Positions 16,347 to 26,130 of a stretch of 42,170 bases of DNA are shown here, piece after piece. A program made the position numbers and the translations under genes. The stretch lies in NCBI RefSeq assembly GCF_001578775.1, contig NZ_KQ969062.1, positions 1,654,509 through 1,696,678 on the forward strand. Reading direction: 5' to 3'. A model generated the notes under the pieces. The model made no database searches. It saw only the letters and a list, made by a program, of their open reading frames with translations, and was not told the origin of the DNA. Every line of letters begins with the position of its first letter. Within the stretch, counting starts at the first letter, position 1. The DNA comes from Streptococcus cristatus. GTDB taxonomy: Bacteria > Bacillota > Bacilli > Lactobacillales > Streptococcaceae.

Positions 16347-17165
16347 TTAGTTCTCCTTCAATACATATTTCCGAATTGCCCAAGCAACTGCATCTTCATC
16401 ATTGGTCATCGGAGTGACAACTTCTGCTACTTCCTTGACTTCTGGTACGGCATTTTGCATGGCAACGCCCAGACCAGCCCAAGCAATCATTGACAAATCA
16501 TTTGCTTCGTCACCGCAGGCCATGACTTGGCTTTTATCCATTCCCAAGTGGGCAATCAGTTTCTCCAAACCAGTCGCCTTGTGGACATTTTTCGGTGACC
16601 ATTCCAGCAGCATTTCCCGTGATTTGAAAATTTCATACTGGTCAAACAGTTCTGGAGAAATGTGAGGAATGGCTGCATCCAGCGGTTCCTGAGCAAAGGC
16701 TGTAACGCATTTATTATAGGTAATCTGGCTAGAAAGGTCTTCAAAAGCAATGGATTCAAAGTTCAGAGCCGGATTAAACTCTGCGTAGAGCGATGCTTGG
16801 TCTGATTGAATCTGATAAACCAAGCCACCATCAATCGCATCCAGAGGCAGACCCAATTTCTCAGTTTCTTCATAAATTCTAGCTACATCATCGTAGGCAA
16901 ATACCGTTTTATCCAAAATTTCGCCAGTATTGCGCTGAACCAGACCACCATTAAAGGTAATGGTGTATTCATCTGACTGACCATCGGTGCCCAGCTCATG
17001 CAGGAAAAATTCCATAGCTTTGAGCGGACGCCCTGTGGTCAATACAACTTTGACTCCCTGCTGTTGAGCCGCTTTGAGCGCTGCTAGATTTTCTTCAGAA
17101 ATCTTTTTATCCGTGGTTAAAAGCGTCCCGTCCAAGTCCAAAGCAATCAATTTAATATCAGCCAT
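16347..17165 (-). CDS. Cof-type HAD-IIB sugar-phosphate phosphatase
   Basis: Haloacid dehalogenase superfamily phosphatase with a type IIB cap. Motif I is LIALDLDGTLLTTDK (Asp nucleophile about residue 9), motif II TTGRP (about 42), motif III Lys in the KATGLEKL region and motif IV GDEANDLSM (about 217). 272 residues. The substrate is not predictable; such enzymes act on sugar phosphates and flavin phosphates. It overlaps the next HAD gene by a single base and precedes ftsY, an order I recall in other streptococci. Confidence 0.9.
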   Translation of the reverse strand: MADIKLIALDLDGTLLTTDKKISEENLAALKAAQQQGVKVVLTTGRPLKAMEFFLHELGTDGQSDEYTITFNGGLVQRNTGEILDKTVFAYDDVARIYEETEKLGLPLDAIDGGLVYQIQSDQASLYAEFNPALNFESIAFEDLSSQITYNKCVTAFAQEPLDAAIPHISPELFDQYEIFKSREMLLEWSPKNVHKATGLEKLIAHLGMDKSQVMACGDEANDLSMIAWAGLGVAMQNAVPEVKEVAEVVTPMTNDEDAVAWAIRKYVLKEN

Positions 17166-17959
17166 TATAAGCCCTCCATGTAGGTCATAACAGATTGGGC
17201 CGCATGGTGCCCAATCACTTCTTTCGCAACTGCCAAAATTTCCGGCCGTGCATTTTCTGGTGCAATCGGATGGCCCACTACCTGCATCATATGTAGGTCA
17301 TTGAGGTTATCACCAAAAGCCATGACCTGATCCATCTCTAGGCCTAGCTTCTTAGCTAGCTCGACAAGAGCCACCCCTTTATCCACATAGTCCAGCACGA
17401 TATCAATCGACTTATAGCCTGTTGTCATCGCCTTAACACCCGCGACATTTTCATTAACCCATGCTTCGCCGTCAGCCACTGTTTCTTCGCTGAAATTGGT
17501 GGTGAATTTGAAAATATCGTCTGTAATTTCACTAAAATCAGCTACCTTTTGGATATTTTCATTATAATTAGCGCTGAAAGAGAGATAAGTCGGATCTACT
17601 GTCTCTAGGACATAACAGCCTTTTTTCCCTGTTAGGAGCAACTCGTTGATATTGACAAAGGGCGACTCCTTGAGCTTGTCAAATACCTTGAGATAAAATT
17701 CTCTTGGCATGGTTGCTTCGTATAGATCTTTTCCTTGGAACTCTACAAGGCTGCCATTTTCCGCGATAAAGATGATATCATCTCGAACTTCATGAAAGAG
17801 CTTTTCAAGAGAAAGAATTCCTCGACCGCTGGCAACAGCAAAATAGATGCCCTTTTCTCGAAACTGGGCCAGCAGATGCTTGAGCCGCTCCATATCAAAC
17901 TGGCCCTTGTCATCTAAAAAAGTACCGTCCATATCTGTTGCTACTAATTTTATGCTCAT
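17165..17959 (-). CDS. Cof-type HAD-IIB phosphatase (second copy)
   Basis: Paralogue of the adjacent gene, 264 residues: motif I LVATDMDGTFLDDKG, motif II VASGRG, motif IV FGDNLNDLHMM (about 216). The cap domain (about 85-185) differs clearly from its neighbour, so the two probably have different substrates. It begins 1 bp after smc ends and ends on the start of the next gene. Confidence 0.9.
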   Translation of the reverse strand: MSIKLVATDMDGTFLDDKGQFDMERLKHLLAQFREKGIYFAVASGRGILSLEKLFHEVRDDIIFIAENGSLVEFQGKDLYEATMPREFYLKVFDKLKESPFVNINELLLTGKKGCYVLETVDPTYLSFSANYNENIQKVADFSEITDDIFKFTTNFSEETVADGEAWVNENVAGVKAMTTGYKSIDIVLDYVDKGVALVELAKKLGLEMDQVMAFGDNLNDLHMMQVVGHPIAPENARPEILAVAKEVIGHHAAQSVMTYMEGL

Positions 17960-17960
17960 A

Positions 17961-20900
17961 CTATAAACTTTCTAAATCTTTTAACTTGACCGACACAATC
18001 TTGGAAACTCCTGACTCCTGCATGGTCACTCCATAGATAGAGTCTGCTGCAGACATGGTTCCCTTGCGGTGGGTCACAACGATAAACTGGCTTTCTTTGT
18101 CAAAGCGATTGAGATAATCCCCAAAGCGCTTTACATTGGCCTCATCCAGAGCTGCCTCAACTTCATCCAAGATGACAAACGGAATGGTCTTGACACGGAT
18201 GATGGAGAAGAGTAAGGCTAAGGCTGACAGGGCTTTTTCTCCACCACTCATAAGATTGAGAGATTGGATTTTCTTGCCCGGAGGCTGAACCGAAATCTCT
18301 ACCCCAGCTGTCAGCAGGTCGCCTTCTGTCAAGATGAGGTCTGCTGAACCGCCGCCAAACATCTGGCTAAAGGTCAGCTTAAAGCTTTCACGAATGGCTT
18401 CAAAGGTTGTTTGGAAACGTTCCTTGACCTCGTCATTCATCTCTTCAATGGTTTCCAAGAGAAGATTTTTGGCCGAGAGTACGTCATCCCGCTGACTATT
18501 GAGAAAGCTCAGGCGGCTGCTAACTTCTTCAAATTGCTCTACCGCATCCAAATTGACCGGTCCCAAAGCACGAATAGCCTTTTCTAAGTCTTTGACTTGA
18601 GCTTCCGCAGCTGCAAGATTTTCCAAAGAGCGGGCTCTTTGATCAGCCTCTTCAAAGCTGATCTGGTAATTATCCGTCAGATTGGTCAGCAGACGACGCA
18701 AGACATCTGAAAATTTCTCTTTTTCTGCCTCTGCCTTGGCCTGACGGCGAATCAAACTTTCATTTTGCTGACGTGCTTGGTCTAAATGCCCTAGAATATC
18801 CTCAGACTGCCCCTCTAAGTCGTCCAGCTCAAATTTGAGTCGGATGAGGTTCTGATCCAAGTCTGTCTTTTTCTCTTGGGCAGTCTTAAGTTGCTCTTCC
18901 AAGACGGAAATATCCACCTTTTGACTGACAGCTTCTTCCTTTTGCTCTATCAAAAGCTGCAAAGTAGCAACTTCCTTGTCCAAGGCAGCCTTCTCCTCTA
19001 GCAAACGCGATAAATCATTCTTCTCAAAGCGCTGGCTAGAAGTCAGCTCCGTGCTCTTCAATTTCAGTTCAGACAAGTTAGCCGATAGCTGATCGAAGCG
19101 ATCCTGAACAGCGTTTTTATTCGACTTGACTTGCTCAATTTCAGCAGTAATGGCTGTTTTTGCAGCCTCAATAGCCGACAGCCGCTCTTCCATTTTTTTC
19201 TTTTCAGTCAGGCCTGCCGTTTCAGTCTGGCTAGCCAAGTCCTGCTCCTGTAGCTGCTCCAGCTGGCTGAGTTCCGCAACCCGCTCTGCAATCTGTTCGT
19301 AGGCCAACTTGACTCTTTGCTCCGTCAAGCGAGCTTGCTCACCCTCAGACTTGATGGCTTCCAAGGCTTGCTTGGCCTCTGATAGCTGAGACTGCAAACT
19401 TTCGACTTGTTGCTCCTGAACTTTCAGCTTTTGGGACTGCTGTTCCATTTCTCCAAGCAAGCTGTCCAATTCAGGCTTAATAAAGATTGTGTTATTATTA
19501 CGATTGGCTCCTCCAGCATAAGAACCGCCTGTGCGCAGTTCCGTGCCGTCCAGCGTTACAATTCTGACTTGGTAACGAACCTGACGGGCAGCTGCACGCG
19601 CATGCTCAATCGTATCAAAAATAGCGGTTGTTCCCAGCAGGTTTTGGAAAATATTGTCCAAACCTAGCTCATAGGTCACCAGCTCTGAAGCCAAACCTAG
19701 GAAGCCTGGACTGGCCTCAATTCTGGATTGATTTTGTTCGGGAAGTTGACGGACCTTGATGGTCGTCAGAGGCAGGAAGGTAGCCCGACCAGCCCGATTT
19801 TTCTTAAGAAAATCAATAGCTCTGGTCGCTGCTCCCTCATCCTCAACGATAATATGCTGACTGCTTGCCCCCAGCGCAATTTCTAAAGCAGTCTGGTAAT
19901 GAGGATCGAAGCTTAATTTCTCGCTGACTGCCCCGACAATACCACCCAGACGATCAGCCTCCTGCAGAACGCTTTTTACACCTGCATAAAAATTACTGTG
20001 ATTTTTAAGGATAGCTTCTAAACTAGCCGCACGGGCTTTTTTATTTTTCAAATCATCCAGCAGGGCAAACATGCTGGTCTGCTCATTTTGATAAGCAGTC
20101 GCCAACTTCTCGACCTGCCCCTGCTGCTGCTGATACTGATCTAGCAAGGCTCTGAGAGCAGCCTGAGCCGCTTCCAATTCTGCCTGTCGAGCCGCTTCTT
20201 CTGCCCTACCAGCTTTTAAATCAGCCTGCAGTTTGCTAAACTCAGCCTGTTTGCTGGCTGCTTGACTCCGCTCATTCTCCAGTCGATTTTCTAGCGAGGT
20301 CAAGTCGTTGGACAGATCTGCTTCTTCTTGCATGAGCTTGACGTAACGATCCCGCAGATTTTCAATCAACTGATCTGGGTCATCTGAAAAGTCCGCCAAT
20401 TCTGCTTCCAACTGGCTCATAGCCTCTTGATTTTCTGTCAGCTGAACTGCTAAATCAGCTAGATAAGCTTCCTTGGAGGAAATATCAACTGTCAACTGCT
20501 GGCTTTTTTCTCTCAATCCAGCCAAGCGTTCTTCATTTTCCAAACGGCTGCTGGCCGCCTGACTAGATTCCAGCTTAGCTAGGTCTATCTGGCGCTCCAA
20601 ATCACTGATCAAACGCGTCAACTCCAAAAGACTGGCCTGATCGTCAGACAGTTTTTGATTCACTTCCTGACGTTTAACCTTAATCTCTTGGTTTTCACGT
20701 TCCAATTCATCCCGTTTCGTATAATAGGCCGCCAGCTCCTGCTTGATCGCTTCCAAATCAGCTTCTGCCGCCGTCAAATCACTTTTATTCGCCTTGATTT
20801 GAGCCACCAAGACATCCAGATAAAGCTCCTGACGCTCTTGATCCAGTTCTAAAAAGCGCTTGGCCGTCTCAGCCTGCTTTTCCAGTGGCTTGACTTGACT

Positions 20901-21497
20901 ATCCAACTCGTAGATAATATCTTCCAAGCGATCCAGATTGTCTTGAGTCTGCGCTAGCCTGCTTTCTGTTTCCTTGCGACGAGTCTTATATTTGAGTACA
21001 CCGGCTGCTTCCTCAAAGATAGCTCGGCGCTCTTCTGGTTTGCTATTAAAGATTTCCTCTACCTTCCCTTGGGAAATGATAGAGAAAGAATCCCGTCCTA
21101 GCCCTGTATCCATGAAAAGGTCATGGACATCGCGGAGACGGACCTTTTTACCGTCAATCTTGTACTCGCTATCACCACTGCGATAGATATGTCGCTCGAC
21201 ACGGATTTCCTTGCCTGCTTGCTTGATAAACTGGTCCTGATTATCCAAAACCACAACGACCGAAGCATAGTTGAGTGGCTTGCGGTTCTCCGTCCCTGCA
21301 AAGATGACATCGGGCATCTTACCGCCCCGCAGACTCTTGACGCTCGACTCACCCAGAGCCCAGCGCAGGCTCTCCGTAATGTTGGACTTACCTGAGCCAT
21401 TGGGACCAACAACAGCAGTCACCCCTTGGTCAAAAACTACCTTGGTCTTATCTGCAAATGACTTGAAGCCTTGAATTTCAATTTCCTTTAAAAACAT
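17961..21497 (-). CDS. smc: Chromosome partition protein SMC
   Basis: Condensin ATPase that compacts and separates replicated chromosomes. 1178 residues with the classical layout: Walker A VVGPNGSGKSN (about 29-39) and Q-loop in the N head, coiled coil (about 170-500), a hinge with SNFYAGVKSVLQ and RTGGSYAGGANR (about 500-660), a second coiled coil, and the C head with signature NLMSGGEKALSALAL and Walker B VILDEVEAALDEANV. The start overlaps the rnc stop (TAATG). Its ScpA/ScpB partners are not in this window. Confidence 0.98.
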   Translation of the reverse strand: MFLKEIEIQGFKSFADKTKVVFDQGVTAVVGPNGSGKSNITESLRWALGESSVKSLRGGKMPDVIFAGTENRKPLNYASVVVVLDNQDQFIKQAGKEIRVERHIYRSGDSEYKIDGKKVRLRDVHDLFMDTGLGRDSFSIISQGKVEEIFNSKPEERRAIFEEAAGVLKYKTRRKETESRLAQTQDNLDRLEDIIYELDSQVKPLEKQAETAKRFLELDQERQELYLDVLVAQIKANKSDLTAAEADLEAIKQELAAYYTKRDELERENQEIKVKRQEVNQKLSDDQASLLELTRLISDLERQIDLAKLESSQAASSRLENEERLAGLREKSQQLTVDISSKEAYLADLAVQLTENQEAMSQLEAELADFSDDPDQLIENLRDRYVKLMQEEADLSNDLTSLENRLENERSQAASKQAEFSKLQADLKAGRAEEAARQAELEAAQAALRALLDQYQQQQGQVEKLATAYQNEQTSMFALLDDLKNKKARAASLEAILKNHSNFYAGVKSVLQEADRLGGIVGAVSEKLSFDPHYQTALEIALGASSQHIIVEDEGAATRAIDFLKKNRAGRATFLPLTTIKVRQLPEQNQSRIEASPGFLGLASELVTYELGLDNIFQNLLGTTAIFDTIEHARAAARQVRYQVRIVTLDGTELRTGGSYAGGANRNNNTIFIKPELDSLLGEMEQQSQKLKVQEQQVESLQSQLSEAKQALEAIKSEGEQARLTEQRVKLAYEQIAERVAELSQLEQLQEQDLASQTETAGLTEKKKMEERLSAIEAAKTAITAEIEQVKSNKNAVQDRFDQLSANLSELKLKSTELTSSQRFEKNDLSRLLEEKAALDKEVATLQLLIEQKEEAVSQKVDISVLEEQLKTAQEKKTDLDQNLIRLKFELDDLEGQSEDILGHLDQARQQNESLIRRQAKAEAEKEKFSDVLRRLLTNLTDNYQISFEEADQRARSLENLAAAEAQVKDLEKAIRALGPVNLDAVEQFEEVSSRLSFLNSQRDDVLSAKNLLLETIEEMNDEVKERFQTTFEAIRESFKLTFSQMFGGGSADLILTEGDLLTAGVEISVQPPGKKIQSLNLMSGGEKALSALALLFSIIRVKTIPFVILDEVEAALDEANVKRFGDYLNRFDKESQFIVVTHRKGTMSAADSIYGVTMQESGVSKIVSVKLKDLESL

Positions 21498-22186
21498 TAG
21501 TGACTTTCCTTTTCAAATGCATCCTTGGCAGCTTCCTGCTCAGCCAGTTTCTTAGAACGGCCTTGTCCCTGACCCGCTTTTTGACCATTGATCAACACAG
21601 CCACAGCAAAGTTCTTAGCATGGGCTGGCCCTGTCTCATCTGTAACCTGATAGACAATCTCCACATCGCCATTAACCTGTAGGAGTTCTTGCAGCTTAGT
21701 CTTATAGTCAGTCACCTGCTCAAAGTCACCTGCTTCTACCTTGGGAATCATGACTTGGTAAATAAAGTCTTTGACAGTCTCCACATCCTTATCCAAAAGA
21801 AGGGCACCCAAAAAGGCCTCAAATAAGTCACCCAGAATGGTATCGCGATTGCGACCTCCTGACTTTTCCTCACCGCGACCTAGCTTGATAAACTGATCAA
21901 ACTGACAGTCCCGTGCAAAGCCAGCCAAACTCTCCTCCCGAACAATCATGGAGCGTAGTTTTGACAAATCTCCTTCTGGTTTTTTAGGGTATTTTTTATA
22001 TAAATACTCAGAAATAATCAGCTGCAGAACAGCGTCTCCTAAAAATTCCAGGCGTTCATTGTGTGAAATTTTTAAGAGGCGGTGCTCATTGGCATAGCTG
22101 GTATGAGTAAAAGCGGTCTCTAGCAGACTGCTGTCTTCAAACACCAGTCCAAACTGCTCCAGCAGTGCATCTTTTAATTGTTCCAT
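21497..22186 (-). CDS. rnc: Ribonuclease III
   Basis: Double-strand-specific endoribonuclease for rRNA precursor and mRNA processing. The signature [13 protein letters not shown] (about 44-56) and [16 protein letters not shown] carry the metal-binding Glu/Asp residues. The C-terminal dsRNA-binding domain (about 155-225) includes [12 protein letters not shown] and [19 protein letters not shown]. 229 residues, full length. First gene of rnc-smc-HAD-HAD-ftsY with its own promoter. Confidence 0.97.
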   Translation of the reverse strand: MEQLKDALLEQFGLVFEDSSLLETAFTHTSYANEHRLLKISHNERLEFLGDAVLQLIISEYLYKKYPKKPEGDLSKLRSMIVREESLAGFARDCQFDQFIKLGRGEEKSGGRNRDTILGDLFEAFLGALLLDKDVETVKDFIYQVMIPKVEAGDFEQVTDYKTKLQELLQVNGDVEIVYQVTDETGPAHAKNFAVAVLINGQKAGQGQGRSKKLAEQEAAKDAFEKESH

Positions 22187-22269
22187 AGTTTCTTTTTCAT
22201 GCTAGGCCAAGGCAGAGCATGAGTCCAATCCATCCTTTCTAAAATGATGTTCTTTGTGAACTATCTACC

Positions 22270-22278
22270 ATTATACCA
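22270..22278 (-). promoter_or_regulatory. Extended -10 promoter of rnc
   Basis: TGGTATAAT on the minus strand about 85 bp before the rnc start, with no consensus -35 and an untranslated leader of about 75 bases. RNase III autoregulation through its leader is known in some bacteria, but no clear dsRNA stem is visible here. Confidence 0.55.
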
Positions 22279-22280
22279 AA

Positions 22281-22304
22281 AAACAAGTGCCAACGCACTT
22301 GTTT
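22281..22304 (-). terminator. Terminator after the DUF454 gene
   Basis: AAACAAGTGC-CAAC-GCACTTGTTT is a perfect 10 bp stem with 4-base loop, followed on the minus strand by TTTTTT. It ends DUF454 transcription just before the rnc promoter. Confidence 0.85.
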
Positions 22305-22331
22305 ACTTGTCTTCTTAGCGTATTTCCCGGT

Positions 22332-22691
22332 CTATTCCTTATCTGGGATGACCTTGAAAAGATAGTAGGTAATAAAGATTGTCAGGGCGAACAAGAAGAT
22401 TTTCACCCAAATTATCGGGGCTAACGTAATAGAAATTCCCATCAAGATATAGATGGACACGATAATCTTTTTCTTGCGCTCTTTGGCAATCGAGCCGGTC
22501 TCCCGAAAATCTGCAACATAGGTCTGGTATATCTTGGTGTGATAAAGCCAATTTTCAATCCGCTTGGAACTGCGCGAAAAGCAAGCAATAGACAAAAGTA
22601 AAAAAGGAGTCGTAGGAAGAAGGGGCAGAAAAATCCCCAGCACTCCTAGAGCTAAAGATAGACAGGCAATCACAAAATAAATCAGGCGCAT
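22332..22691 (-). CDS. YbaN-family (DUF454) inner-membrane protein
   Basis: A 119-residue integral membrane protein. The N-terminal segment LIYFVIACLSLALGVLGIFLPLLPTTPFLLLSIACFSRSSKRIENWLY contains the family PLLPTTPFLL motif and conserved Cys. Two more hydrophobic stretches (about 78-112) complete three or four membrane spans. Function of the family is unknown. It has its own terminator and stands between vicX and rnc. Confidence 0.8.
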   Translation of the reverse strand: MRLIYFVIACLSLALGVLGIFLPLLPTTPFLLLSIACFSRSSKRIENWLYHTKIYQTYVADFRETGSIAKERKKKIIVSIYILMGISITLAPIIWVKIFLFALTIFITYYLFKVIPDKE

Positions 22692-22820
22692 TTGGTTTCC
22701 TCACGTAGATTTTCATAGTCGTTCTTCATTTCTATTCTTTAGCTTCCTTTCAAGTGTAAAAAAACAGGCTAAAAAATATAAAACTAGTTTCCCATAAATA
22801 ATAATTCTTGTCAATCCTAA

Positions 22821-22999
22821 AAAAGAGGCTGGGGCAAAAGTCCTAGCCTCTCAATTGTCTTTGGATTGTCGAGCAAGACGCAGTGGTTGAGTGGACTCTA
22901 TTACGCTGATTGCATCAGCTTTTACAGCCCTACTCAACTGTGCGGAGGTGGGACGACGAAATCGAATTCTAACGAATTACCGATTTCTGTCCCACTCTC
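22821..22999. repeat. Structured intergenic repeat element, MITE/RUP-like
   Basis: A run of nested inverted repeats. Hairpin one: AGAGGCT/AGCCTCT at 22824-22851. Then GGTTGAGT (about 22883) pairs with ACTCAACT (about 22932), enclosing GCTGAT-TGC-ATCAGC. Last, a nearly perfect 48-base hairpin at 22948-22995 whose arms are GTGGGAC, GAAATCG and AATTC, pairing with GAATT, CGATTTC and GTCCCAC. No coding frame is evident. From memory, very similar sequence is scattered in sanguinis-group genomes; I could not search. Confidence 0.7.
22824..22851. terminator. Hairpin GAGGCTGGGG/CCTAGCCTC downstream of vicX
   Basis: AGAGGCT.GG pairs with CC.AGCCTCT with mismatches near the loop. It has A-rich flank on the left, giving a T run on the minus strand, so it could terminate the vicRKX transcript after the repeat. 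Confidence 0.5.
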
Positions 23000-23017
23000 T
23001 TTCTGAGCGACTGATGA

Positions 23018-23818
23018 TTAGATATTCACCAAAGGCGTCGCTGTATCAGGAGAAGTATCAAAGACCTGGAAATCATGGCCCACTGGCAAGTCAGCTTGAG
23101 CCAGTTGGTTGACCATGGTCATATGAGCCAGTTCCTTGATATTATTTTCCTTGCTCAAATGCCCCAGATAGATGCGCTTGGTTCGATTGCCAAGGGTACG
23201 AATCATGGTTTCCGCACCATCTTCATTGGATAAATGCCCCAAGTCAGACAGGATGCGCTGTTTCAGGCTCCACGGGTAGGCACCGCTCCGAAGAATCTCG
23301 ATATCATGATTGCTCTCAATCAAATAAGCATCCGCATTCTCAATCACTCCAGCCATGCGGTCACTGACATAACCCGTATCCGTCAGCATGACAAAGCTCT
23401 TTCCATCCTTCATAAAGCGATAAAACTGGGGAGCAGCCGCATCGTGGCTCACTCCAAAACTTTCGACATCTAGATTACCAAAGGTCTTCATTTTACCCAT
23501 TTCAAAGATATGCTTCTGACTAGCATCTAGCTTGCCTAAGTCCTTTTCCATCGCTCGCCAAGTTGCTTCGTTGGCATAAATATCCAGATTGTATTTACGC
23601 GCCAAAACCCCTACACCATGGATGTGATCCTTGTGCTCATGGGTGACCAAAATAGCATCTAAGTCCTCTGGTTTGCGGTCAATTTCGCTCAGAAGGCTCG
23701 TAATTTTTTTCCCTGATAGACCAGCATCGACAAGTAGGCGTTTTTGGTCTGTTTCCAGATAAAAGCAATTACCACTCGAGCCAGATGCCAAAATACTATA
23801 TTGAAATCCCTTAGTCAT
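23018..23818 (-). CDS. vicX: VicX, metallo-beta-lactamase fold hydrolase (WalJ/YycJ family)
   Basis: Third gene of the Vic operon; YycJ-family proteins are MBL-fold hydrolases linked to DNA replication and cell-wall stress, with the biochemical role still uncertain. N-terminal ILASGSSGNCFYLE, the metal motif THEHKDHIHGVGVLA (about 58-72), later LIESNHD and LGHLSKENN supply the other ligands. Start set at ATG 23818 with AGAAAG ahead; a GTG two codons earlier is possible. 266 residues. It overlaps vicK. Confidence 0.93.
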   Translation of the reverse strand: MTKGFQYSILASGSSGNCFYLETDQKRLLVDAGLSGKKITSLLSEIDRKPEDLDAILVTHEHKDHIHGVGVLARKYNLDIYANEATWRAMEKDLGKLDASQKHIFEMGKMKTFGNLDVESFGVSHDAAAPQFYRFMKDGKSFVMLTDTGYVSDRMAGVIENADAYLIESNHDIEILRSGAYPWSLKQRILSDLGHLSNEDGAETMIRTLGNRTKRIYLGHLSKENNIKELAHMTMVNQLAQADLPVGHDFQVFDTSPDTATPLVNI

Positions 23819-25175
23819 GTTCACTTTCTACATTCTCTTCATTTTCCCAGTCATCTACACGGACAGCATCGTTATCATATGGAAGAACAATGGTAAAGGT
23901 AGATCCTTTGCCATACTCACTCTTAGCCCAGATAAAGCCATGATGCTGCTTGATAATTTCTTTAGCGATAGCCAGACCCAAGCCCGTTCCTCCCTGAGCT
24001 CGACTGCGGGCCTTATCCACCCGATAGAAACGATCAAAAATCTTTGGCAGATCCTGCTTGGGAATGCCCAGACCTTCATCTGAAATCGAGAGAATCAACT
24101 GAACATCTGTTGTCCTCACAGAAACCGTAATCGTCCCACCATCAGGCGAATACTTGATGGCATTGTTCATGATATTATCAATCACCTGGGTCATCTTATC
24201 CGTATCAATCTCTACCCAAATCGGCGTAATTGAATAATCCCTGATAATCTCATATTTTTTGGTCTCATCCTGATTTTTAATCTTATCAAAACGGTTGAGG
24301 ATATAGGTGATAAAGGCCGTAAAATTAGTCAGTTCAACGTCCAGATGGCTGGTATTATTATCAATCCGCGATAAGCTAAGCAAGTCTGTCACCATCCGCA
24401 TCATCCGGTTTGTCTCAGTTAGTGAAACCTTGACAAATTCCGGTGCAACAGGCTCTGACAGAGCACCATCATCCAAGGCTTCCAGATAGGATTTCACACT
24501 GGTTAGAGGCGTCCGCAATTCATGGCTAACATTGGAAACGAAAAGCCGACGCTCCCGTTCTTCCTTGTCCTGCTCCGTTGTATCATGCAGCACTGCTACC
24601 AGTCCGGATATAAAGCCTGATTCCCGTCTGATCAAGGCAAATCGAACCCGCAGGCTTACATATTCACCATTTTCATCTTGAGAATCAATGGTCAATTCTG
24701 GAACCTTGGTGATCAATTCGCGTAGATCGTACTCATCAGCAATATCCAGCAAATCTAAGATACTGGTATTAAGGACATCATCACGTTTGACACCCAATTG
24801 CTTGGTTGCCATGTCATTGATGGTGATAATCTGCCCTCGACGATTGGTCGCAAGCACCCCGTCCGTCATATAAGACAAGATGCTGGATAGACGCTTGGTT
24901 TCTTGCTCCAAATTTTCATGCGTCAGGCGGATGACTTCAGAGAGATCATTGATGGAATTGGTCATGTCCGTGATTTCAGGACTGCCCTGCATATCTAAAA
25001 CTTCTGAATAATCTCCTGCAATCAATCCCTTGATCTTTTGGTTTAACTGCACCAGCTTTTGAGTATCTCGTCGATTTTCCAGCAACAAAAGAGCCACGAC
25101 GATGATAAAGCCAACAACGATCAGTGAAAAGACAAAGTCAGGAGAAAGCACGAATTCTTTTAGTGTTTCAATCAT
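23811..25175 (-). CDS. vicK: Sensor histidine kinase VicK (WalK)
   Basis: Membrane sensor kinase/phosphatase for VicR, controlling peptidoglycan hydrolase genes. One N-terminal membrane span (about 13-32) with almost no external loop, the streptococcal form. HAMP follows (about 35-90), then PAS (about 95-205) and HisKA with His218 in [15 protein letters not shown]. The HATPase domain contains [13 protein letters not shown] (N box), SDEGLGIP (G1), [11 protein letters not shown] (F) and [13 protein letters not shown] (G2). 454 residues. The start overlaps the vicR stop by 8 bp. Confidence 0.97.
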   Translation of the reverse strand: MIETLKEFVLSPDFVFSLIVVGFIIVVALLLLENRRDTQKLVQLNQKIKGLIAGDYSEVLDMQGSPEITDMTNSINDLSEVIRLTHENLEQETKRLSSILSYMTDGVLATNRRGQIITINDMATKQLGVKRDDVLNTSILDLLDIADEYDLRELITKVPELTIDSQDENGEYVSLRVRFALIRRESGFISGLVAVLHDTTEQDKEERERRLFVSNVSHELRTPLTSVKSYLEALDDGALSEPVAPEFVKVSLTETNRMMRMVTDLLSLSRIDNNTSHLDVELTNFTAFITYILNRFDKIKNQDETKKYEIIRDYSITPIWVEIDTDKMTQVIDNIMNNAIKYSPDGGTITVSVRTTDVQLILSISDEGLGIPKQDLPKIFDRFYRVDKARSRAQGGTGLGLAIAKEIIKQHHGFIWAKSEYGKGSTFTIVLPYDNDAVRVDDWENEENVESEHD

Positions 25176-25869
25176 TATTTCTTATGTAATAACCGACACC
25201 GCGGCGAGTCAGGATATACTCCGGACGGCTTGGAGTATCTTCGATTTTTTCGCGCAGACGGCGAATGGTCACATCGACTGTCCTCACATCTCCAAAGTAA
25301 TCATAGCCCCAGACAGTTTCCAGCAAGTGCTCACGCGTCATGACCTGACCAACATGAGTCGCCAAATGGTGCAAGAGCTCAAATTCACGATGGGTTAATT
25401 CCAATTCTTTCCCGTGTTTTTTCACCACAAAAGCATCTGGAAGAATCTGCAAATCCCCAATAAAAAGTTCCTTTGGACTGCTCTCGTCCACATGACTATC
25501 TGGGACTAGTTCAGAACGGCGCAACAAGGCCTTGACCCGAGCTAGCAATTCACGATTCGAAAAGGGCTTGGTCACATAGTCGTCTGCTCCGATTTCCAGA
25601 CCGATTACCTTATCAAATTCGCTATCTTTGGCCGAAAGTACAATAATCGGCATATTGCTGGTCTTGCGAATGGTCCGAGCAACATCCAGTCCGTCCACTT
25701 CTGGCAACATCAAATCCAGAATCAAAATATCCGGTTGCTCTGCTTCAAACATTTCTAGAGCTTCCTTACCATCAAAGGCTGTCAGTACTTCATAGCCTTC
25801 CTTAGCCATGTTAAACTTTATAATGTCCGAGATTGGCTTCTCGTCATCTACAACTAATATTTTTTTCAT
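25168..25869 (-). CDS. vicR: Response regulator VicR (WalR)
   Basis: OmpR-type regulator, the only essential response regulator in pneumococcus, controlling cell-wall hydrolases. Receiver domain (1-120): acidic pocket DDE at 8-10, phospho-acceptor Asp52 in [12 protein letters not shown], and the conserved Lys in [11 protein letters not shown]. Winged-helix domain (about 135-233) with [13 protein letters not shown] and [16 protein letters not shown]. 233 residues. First gene of vicRKX. Confidence 0.98.
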   Translation of the reverse strand: MKKILVVDDEKPISDIIKFNMAKEGYEVLTAFDGKEALEMFEAEQPDILILDLMLPEVDGLDVARTIRKTSNMPIIVLSAKDSEFDKVIGLEIGADDYVTKPFSNRELLARVKALLRRSELVPDSHVDESSPKELFIGDLQILPDAFVVKKHGKELELTHREFELLHHLATHVGQVMTREHLLETVWGYDYFGDVRTVDVTIRRLREKIEDTPSRPEYILTRRGVGYYIRNND

Positions 25870-25947
25870 TTTTTTCCTTCATATCTATATAATTTTTAAG
25901 CTTAGACACTATTATTTTTGTATCTGTCCTACCACTCCATAAGCACC

Positions 25948-25956
25948 ATTATATCA
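25948..25956 (-). promoter_or_regulatory. Extended -10 upstream of vicR
   Basis: TGATATAAT on the minus strand, about 80 bp before the vicR start; no good -35. It is the best promoter candidate for the vic operon. The 260 bp divergent gap to pepQ otherwise shows only A/T-rich sequence. Confidence 0.5.
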
Positions 25957-26130
25957 AATTTTTCTTAAAAAATACTATTTTCGCACACTATATTCCAACA
26001 TTCTTATTGAAATTTCATCTTAGCTTTCCCTCTTACGAAAATTCCAAGCAAGGATGAGGAATCTTCATTAGAATCCTTGATTTTTTTCACTTTTTCTGCA
26101 AAAATAGAGGCATAGAAAGAAGGTTGAACT

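Larger units (their letters stand above)
22692..23017. other. Intergenic region between DUF454 and vicX
   Basis: About 325 bp with no gene. The left third (22692-22815) is A/T-rich and should contain the DUF454 promoter, but no convincing -35/-10 pair was found. The remainder (about 22821-23000) is filled by structured repeat sequence, described separately. Confidence 0.6.

Noticed and set aside
26050..26090. Hairpin AAGGAT/ATCCTT with T run upstream of pepQ as an attenuator
   Set aside because: Only 6 bp of stem around a long loop; too weak to support regulation.
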